A stretch of DNA of 8,663 bases from assembly GCA_030537915.1 (NCBI GenBank), contig JAUNUZ010000078.1, positions 1 to 8,663 on the forward strand, written 5' to 3'. This DNA comes from Micrococcales bacterium. Lineage in GTDB: Bacteria > Actinomycetota > Actinomycetes > Actinomycetales > Dermatophilaceae. This document shows positions 6,006 to 8,663 of this stretch, piece by piece (positions within the stretch are counted from its first letter, which is position 1; every line of letters begins with the position of its first letter). The position numbers were made by a program, and so were the translations under genes. A model generated the notes under the pieces. It did no database searches and was not told the DNA's origin. It worked only from the letters and a program-made list of their open reading frames with translations.

Positions 6006-6042
6006 CACCCTCCTAACCCACCTAGGACATCGAGGCGCTCTC

Positions 6043-6765
6043 CTAGCCCGGCAAGGGCCAGCCGGTGACTCGCTTGGGGCGCGGTGGGGCGAAGGTGCGG
6101 ATCTTCGAGGTCGTCAAGCCCAGCCGGACAAGCGATTCGGCGATCGCTACGGCCGCCGCGACGCCGTCGACGACCGGCACCCCGGTGCGCGCCCTGACGC
6201 GGCCCTCCAGATCGGCCATCCCCCCGCAGCCGAGGACGATGACCTCCGCGTGATCGAGTGTCACCGCCTGCTCGGCCTGGGCAACGATGGCCTGGATTGC
6301 CCGCTCCGGCTGCGATTCCAACTCGAGCACCGCCACCCCAGAGGCTCGGATCGAGGCGCACCGGGACCTCAATCCGGCCAGCAGCAGACGGTCCTCGATG
6401 AGCGGAACCGTGCGATCCAGCGTCGTCACGACCGAATAGCAACGGCCCAGGAACATCGCCATGCTGGCCGCCGCCTCGGTGATGTCGACAACGGGCACGT
6501 CCAAGAGCTCCTGGAGCCCCTCGCGCCCGTGCTCGCCGTAGCCGGCCTGGATAACGGCGTCGAACGGCCCGTCGTAGCGGGTGACGGCGTCCATCACTGC
6601 GATCGCGGCGAGATAGCTCTCGAAATTCCCCTCTACCGACTCCGTGCCGATGCGCGGAGTGATCCCGATGATCTGCGTGCCGGTGGCCGCCAGCACCTGG
6701 GCGGATTTGACGATGTTGGCGGTCATCGAGGCGGTGGTGTTCACGTTGGCGACGAGGATGCGCAT
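6043..6765 (-). CDS. Asp/Glu/hydantoin racemase family protein
   Basis: This 240-residue protein has the two-domain layout of the Asp/Glu/hydantoin racemase superfamily (PF01177). It opens MRILVANVNTTASMTANIV (the VxNxNTxxxMT start), has PVVDITEAAASMA (91-103) and ends domain two with VIVLGCGGMADLE (177-187). C180 matches the second catalytic Cys. At the first catalytic position, where hydantoin and allantoin racemases have a CFGDPG-like motif, this protein has AGYGEHGREG (74-83): a Gly, no Cys. Two-base racemisation by the standard mechanism therefore seems unlikely; decarboxylase, isomerase or another single-Cys reaction is possible. AAAGGAG (6770-6776) lies 4 nt before the ATG at 6765. The GTPase gene ends 50 nt upstream on the same strand, so the two are probably cotranscribed. 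It converges with the membrane-protein gene, 37 nt away, with no clear terminator between. Confidence 0.84.
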   Translation of the reverse strand: MRILVANVNTTASMTANIVKSAQVLAATGTQIIGITPRIGTESVEGNFESYLAAIAVMDAVTRYDGPFDAVIQAGYGEHGREGLQELLDVPVVDITEAAASMAMFLGRCYSVVTTLDRTVPLIEDRLLLAGLRSRCASIRASGVAVLELESQPERAIQAIVAQAEQAVTLDHAEVIVLGCGGMADLEGRVRARTGVPVVDGVAAAVAIAESLVRLGLTTSKIRTFAPPRPKRVTGWPLPG

Positions 6766-6815
6766 CCTTCTCCTTTGCGGCGGGCCGCGATGTCGGAGCG
6801 TGCCGATCGCGCCTC

Positions 6816-7607
6816 TCAGTCGTGGCCGCTGAGCTGGGCCATTCGCGCTTCGAGGGCGGCGAGCATGGCGGCCGAGGTCTTGCCCCCCTCGGTCGTCATC
6901 GGCAAGACGTCGATCGAGAGCTTGGCACCCCCGGCGAGCGCGCGCAGCTCGTCGAGCTTGGCGCCGAAGGGAGAGCCGCTTCCGGACGAGTAGTAGCGCA
7001 CTGCCTCCTCGACGTCGTCAGGGAACAGATCGACCTTCGTGACAACGATGATGAGCCAGATCGGGTGGTCGCGACGCACCGCCATCGACGCGATGAGGTG
7101 CGATGTGATCGACCAGTCCTCGAGCTCGGCGGCCAACTGCTGCTCGCGGGTGGCCTGCGGCGCCGAGCCGCTCGTCCCGCCGATCCGGCGCGGCGTCGCG
7201 TGTCCGTAGGCGACGACGTGCAGCACACCGTCGACCGGCTCGTCGTGGAAGACCTCGTCCAAGGCCCCGAGCCGAGTCGCCGCGTTGTCCCCGGGCACGA
7301 CGCGCAGGCGAACACCGCGCGCTTGGGCGGTCCGCCGCGTCCGGCGCTCCATGACCGCAGAGCCGACGTCCGGCGTGCCGTGGCCGGGGGCGCTGCGCCG
7401 CGCGAATCGATCCGCCAGCCGAGTCTTGCCGACCCCCGTCACGCCGGTGACGGCCACGATGGGGAACCGGCGGCGGAAGAGGTGCGCGAGGTGGTGTGGC
7501 GCCCCGGCCAACGTGGTCAGGACACCGCTGGCCAGCGTCGTCCCGATCGCCACGCGCGAGCGTCCGTGCAGGCCGGTGCGGGTCGTGCGGGGGGCTGGTC
7601 GGTTCAT
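6816..7607 (-). CDS. P-loop GTPase-like protein (TRAFAC-type), unknown role
   Basis: The 263-residue protein has a Walker A/G1 motif GVTGVGKT (55-62) after the strand FPIVAVT, and a G4-like T190-K-V-D193 after the strand IWLIIVV. In between, LRVVPGDNAATRLGALDEVF (101-120) occupies the G3/switch II position, but the Asp of DxxG is replaced (V103-V-P-G106). GGKTS (241-245) lies near the expected G5. The N-terminus (1-47) is basic, with a weakly hydrophobic helix (about 19-44) that may lie against a membrane. It resembles a family of uncharacterised bacterial GTPase-domain proteins with a VPG switch, followed by AYG, LEDW and TKVDLF segments. GAGGTGAGG (7612-7620) is a strong Shine-Dalgarno 4 nt before the ATG at 7607. 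Cotranscription with the downstream racemase-like gene is likely. Confidence 0.7.
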   Translation of the reverse strand: MNRPAPRTTRTGLHGRSRVAIGTTLASGVLTTLAGAPHHLAHLFRRRFPIVAVTGVTGVGKTRLADRFARRSAPGHGTPDVGSAVMERRTRRTAQARGVRLRVVPGDNAATRLGALDEVFHDEPVDGVLHVVAYGHATPRRIGGTSGSAPQATREQQLAAELEDWSITSHLIASMAVRRDHPIWLIIVVTKVDLFPDDVEEAVRYYSSGSGSPFGAKLDELRALAGGAKLSIDVLPMTTEGGKTSAAMLAALEARMAQLSGHD

Positions 7608-7634
7608 CGTTCCTCACCTCGTCCGGGGTCTGTC

Positions 7635-7651
7635 GGCGCGATCGTCGCGCC
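7635..7651. repeat. Perfect 7-bp inverted repeat upstream of the GTPase gene
   Basis: GGCGCGA (7635-7641) and TCGCGCC (7645-7651) are separated by TCG. It lies 28-44 nt before the ATG at 7607 and 15 nt from the Shine-Dalgarno, so it may be an operator or a 5'-UTR hairpin. The rest of the 256-bp gap to 7863 holds three TCACA motifs (near 7665, 7694 and 7711), the last forming TCACA-N7-TGTGA at 7711-7727, and no recognisable -10. Confidence 0.4.
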
Positions 7652-7847
7652 TTGGCGTCGACCGATCACATCGACCGCAGCACACCAACCCCATCACACC
7701 GAGGGGGAGTTCACACATCCACTGTGACATCGCCCGCTCGTGCAGCCCCACCCCGACCGCCTACCACCAGCGCCCAGGCCGGCCCGGGTCACGCTGGCCG
7801 GGTCCGCACCGGGTGCGCACGGCCCCGCGATTGCGGTGGCAGCATCC

Positions 7848-7865
7848 GAGCGCCGCGCCGCGCTC
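7848..7865 (-). terminator. GC hairpin at the hemerythrin stop codon, possible terminator
   Basis: GAGCGC (7848-7853) and GCGCTC (7860-7865) form a 6-bp stem with a 6-nt loop, overlapping the stop codon (7864-7866). No T-tract follows on the minus strand, so termination is only possible, not shown. Confidence 0.2.
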
Positions 7866-8364
7866 AGTGCTGGTGACCGTGCTGATGACCGTCGTGGACG
7901 TGGTGGTGACCGTGCGACTCGCCCACGACCTCGGCCAGTGAGACGCCTTGAGCCTGCAGGAGCAACGGCAGGATGATCTCGTTCTCCGTGCTCTGGTGGC
8001 TGTCGAAGGTCGCCAAGACCGCCCGGCCGTAGGCCGCTGCGACGGCGCCGTCGGGCGCCTGCACGCAGAGCGCCACGAGCCGCTTGATGAGGACGTGCTC
8101 GCGCACCATCGCCTCGATCAGCAGGCGTCCCTCGGGCAGCCCCGCCGCCGCCGCGTAGGTGGTGCGCTCCTCCTCGTCGGCGTGCGGCACTAGCACGTCC
8201 TCGAACCACTTCGCCAGTGTCACGCGCGCACCGGCTCGGGTCTCTGGCTCGGCGTCCCGCAGCGCGCCGGCGAGCCGGTCGAGGTCAGCGACCATGGCCG
8301 CGTGGTGGGTCCTGATCTCCTGCGCCATGGACGCGTCCGTAGCGGCGTGCTGGGTGAGGTTCAT
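7864..8364 (-). CDS. Hemerythrin-like (HHE domain) protein with His-rich C-terminal tail
   Basis: The 166-residue protein folds as a four-helix hemerythrin HHE domain (PF01814 type). Candidate di-iron ligands are H20 or H21, H61 and E65 (VPHADEEE), H90 (REH), and H123 with E127 (HQSTENE). Such proteins bind O2, sense or consume NO, or take part in iron/redox homeostasis. After the domain, residues 149-166 (ESHGHHHVHDGHQHGHQH) carry nine His in 16 residues, a likely metal-binding tail (Ni, Zn, Co or Fe). I chose the ATG at 8364 because AGGAAGAG (8372-8379) lies 7 nt upstream and the promoter elements lie further up; in-frame ATGs at 8412 and 8424 would add 16-20 residues outside the domain. 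The upstream FNR-like palindrome suggests O2- or NO-dependent control. Confidence 0.84.
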   Translation of the reverse strand: MNLTQHAATDASMAQEIRTHHAAMVADLDRLAGALRDAEPETRAGARVTLAKWFEDVLVPHADEEERTTYAAAAGLPEGRLLIEAMVREHVLIKRLVALCVQAPDGAVAAAYGRAVLATFDSHQSTENEIILPLLLQAQGVSLAEVVGESHGHHHVHDGHQHGHQH

Positions 8365-8410
8365 CGTCGTTCTCTTCCTGTCGTCGCCGGTCGTCCCGGC
8401 TGGAGCCTCC

Positions 8411-8416
8411 ATGATC
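8411..8416 (-). promoter_or_regulatory. Candidate -10 of the hemerythrin gene
   Basis: GATCAT on the minus strand shares the key A2 and T6 of the -10 consensus. It would place the transcription start near 8404, leaving a leader of about 40 nt with the Shine-Dalgarno, and puts the palindrome centre (8446.5) about 42 bp upstream of that start. A weak match on its own. Confidence 0.3.
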
Positions 8417-8436
8417 ACCGTCATCGAGCGCCGATC

Positions 8437-8456
8437 GCCTTGACCTAGGTCAAGGC
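8437..8456. promoter_or_regulatory. Perfect 20-nt palindrome, FNR/DNR-like operator
   Basis: The two 10-nt halves are exact reverse complements, with the core TTGACCTAGGTCAA (8440-8453), that is TTGAC-N4-GTCAA. This fits CRP/FNR-family sites (FNR TTGAT-N4-ATCAA; DNR/ANR-like TTGAT-N4-GTCAA). It lies upstream of the hemerythrin gene. It is not the DevR/DosR dormancy box, whose half-sites are GGGACT-like. Confidence 0.6.
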
Positions 8457-8489
8457 TGGGCAGTGAGGCATTCCACGCCAGCCTGGGGT

Positions 8490-8533
8490 GAGCCGGCCCG
8501 GCATGCTCGATAGCGCGCGGCCCAGGCCGGCTC
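8490..8533 (-). terminator. 9-bp inverted repeat after the edge gene, possible terminator or operator
   Basis: GAGCCGGCC (8490-8498) pairs perfectly with GGCCGGCTC (8525-8533) across a 26-nt GC-rich loop. It begins 11 nt after the stop of the edge gene (minus strand) and lies 34 bp from the palindrome. It has no T-tract. It could separate the edge gene from the hemerythrin gene. Confidence 0.35.
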
Positions 8534-8543
8534 GCTGCGCCGG

Positions 8544-8663
8544 TCAGCCGGCAGGCTCTCGCCAGGAGGTGATGGTCAGGAAGGCGGCAACAACCAGCAG
8601 CGGCACGTGCAGAATGCCCATCCACCAGCTCGCGGGGTCGATCACGAACCACGTCATCATGTT
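8544..8663 (-). CDS. Small membrane protein, C-terminal end (cut by window edge)
   Basis: On the minus strand this frame enters at the right edge and ends at a TGA (8544-8546). The 39 visible residues start NMMTWFVIDPASWWMG and continue into one transmembrane helix (ILHVPLLVVAAFLTITSW) ending REPAG. Two adjacent ATGs (8660 and 8657) could be the true start of a 37-38-residue protein, or these Met residues are internal to a longer protein; the window does not say. I do not recognise the family. The frame supports starting the hemerythrin gene at 8364, since a longer hemerythrin frame would overlap it. Confidence 0.45.
   Translation of the reverse strand, partial: NMMTWFVIDPASWWMGILHVPLLVVAAFLTITSWREPAG

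Noticed and set aside
6006..6042. Bidirectional terminator between the convergent membrane-protein and racemase genes
   Set aside because: I found no stem longer than a few base pairs and no T-tract in the 37-nt gap.
7711..7727. TCACA-N7-TGTGA as a CRP site
   Set aside because: The half-sites are in the opposite order to the CRP consensus (TGTGA-N6-TCACA) and the region is rich in CACA words.
8437..8456. Palindrome as a DevR/DosR dormancy box
   Set aside because: The dormancy box has GGGACT/AGTCCC half-sites; this core is TTGACC/GGTCAA.
8365..8652. N-terminal extension of the hemerythrin frame to 8652
   Set aside because: It would cover the palindrome, the 9-bp hairpin and the end of another gene. 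The Shine-Dalgarno and the domain both fit a start at 8364.

Overview
The window reads as chromosomal DNA of a high-GC actinobacterium. The coding frames have strongly G/C third positions, several genes have the leaderless promoter layout typical of Actinobacteria (a TANNNT hexamer 6-7 nt before the start codon), and there is a DUF3099-type membrane protein, a family I know from Actinobacteria. Some Micrococcales-like soil or skin actinomycete is possible, but I cannot name a genus. I see no mobile element, CRISPR array, tRNA or rRNA.

Layout. Positions 1-3405 lie on the minus strand: the N-terminal part of a GNAT acetyltransferase (1-246), a single-domain TfoX-like protein (353-685), a beta-propeller lactonase of the 6-phosphogluconolactonase type (814-1842) and a class C beta-lactamase-fold serine hydrolase (1939-3405). 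A 92-bp divergent region with an 8-bp dyad follows. Positions 3498-6005 are on the plus strand: a DUF3099 membrane protein, a MerR-type regulator with a cobalamin-binding-like domain, and a multi-pass membrane protein with a long Pro/Thr/Ser/Gln-rich tail behind a possibly structured leader. Positions 6043-8663 are again on the minus strand: an Asp/Glu/hydantoin-racemase-family enzyme, an atypical P-loop GTPase just upstream of it, a hemerythrin-like protein with a histidine-rich tail, and the C-terminal end of a small membrane protein cut by the window edge.

How parts may work together. The GTPase and the racemase-like protein are probably cotranscribed (50-nt gap, each with a good Shine-Dalgarno). 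The hemerythrin gene has a perfect 20-nt palindrome upstream with an FNR/DNR-like core (TTGAC-N4-GTCAA), placed where a class II activator would sit relative to a plausible -10. This points to oxygen- or NO-responsive expression of an iron-dependent O2/NO/redox protein. The MerR regulator keeps the lower cobalamin-binding signature (ExHxxG) but lacks the W-x9-EH motif of CarH-type light sensors. Its translation start is unresolved: a leaderless promoter points to an ATG in a different frame.

The strongest leads are the palindrome/hemerythrin module, the MerR start and frame conflict, the racemase that has lost one of its two catalytic cysteines, and the GTPase without a canonical DxxG. No obviously new multi-gene system is visible.
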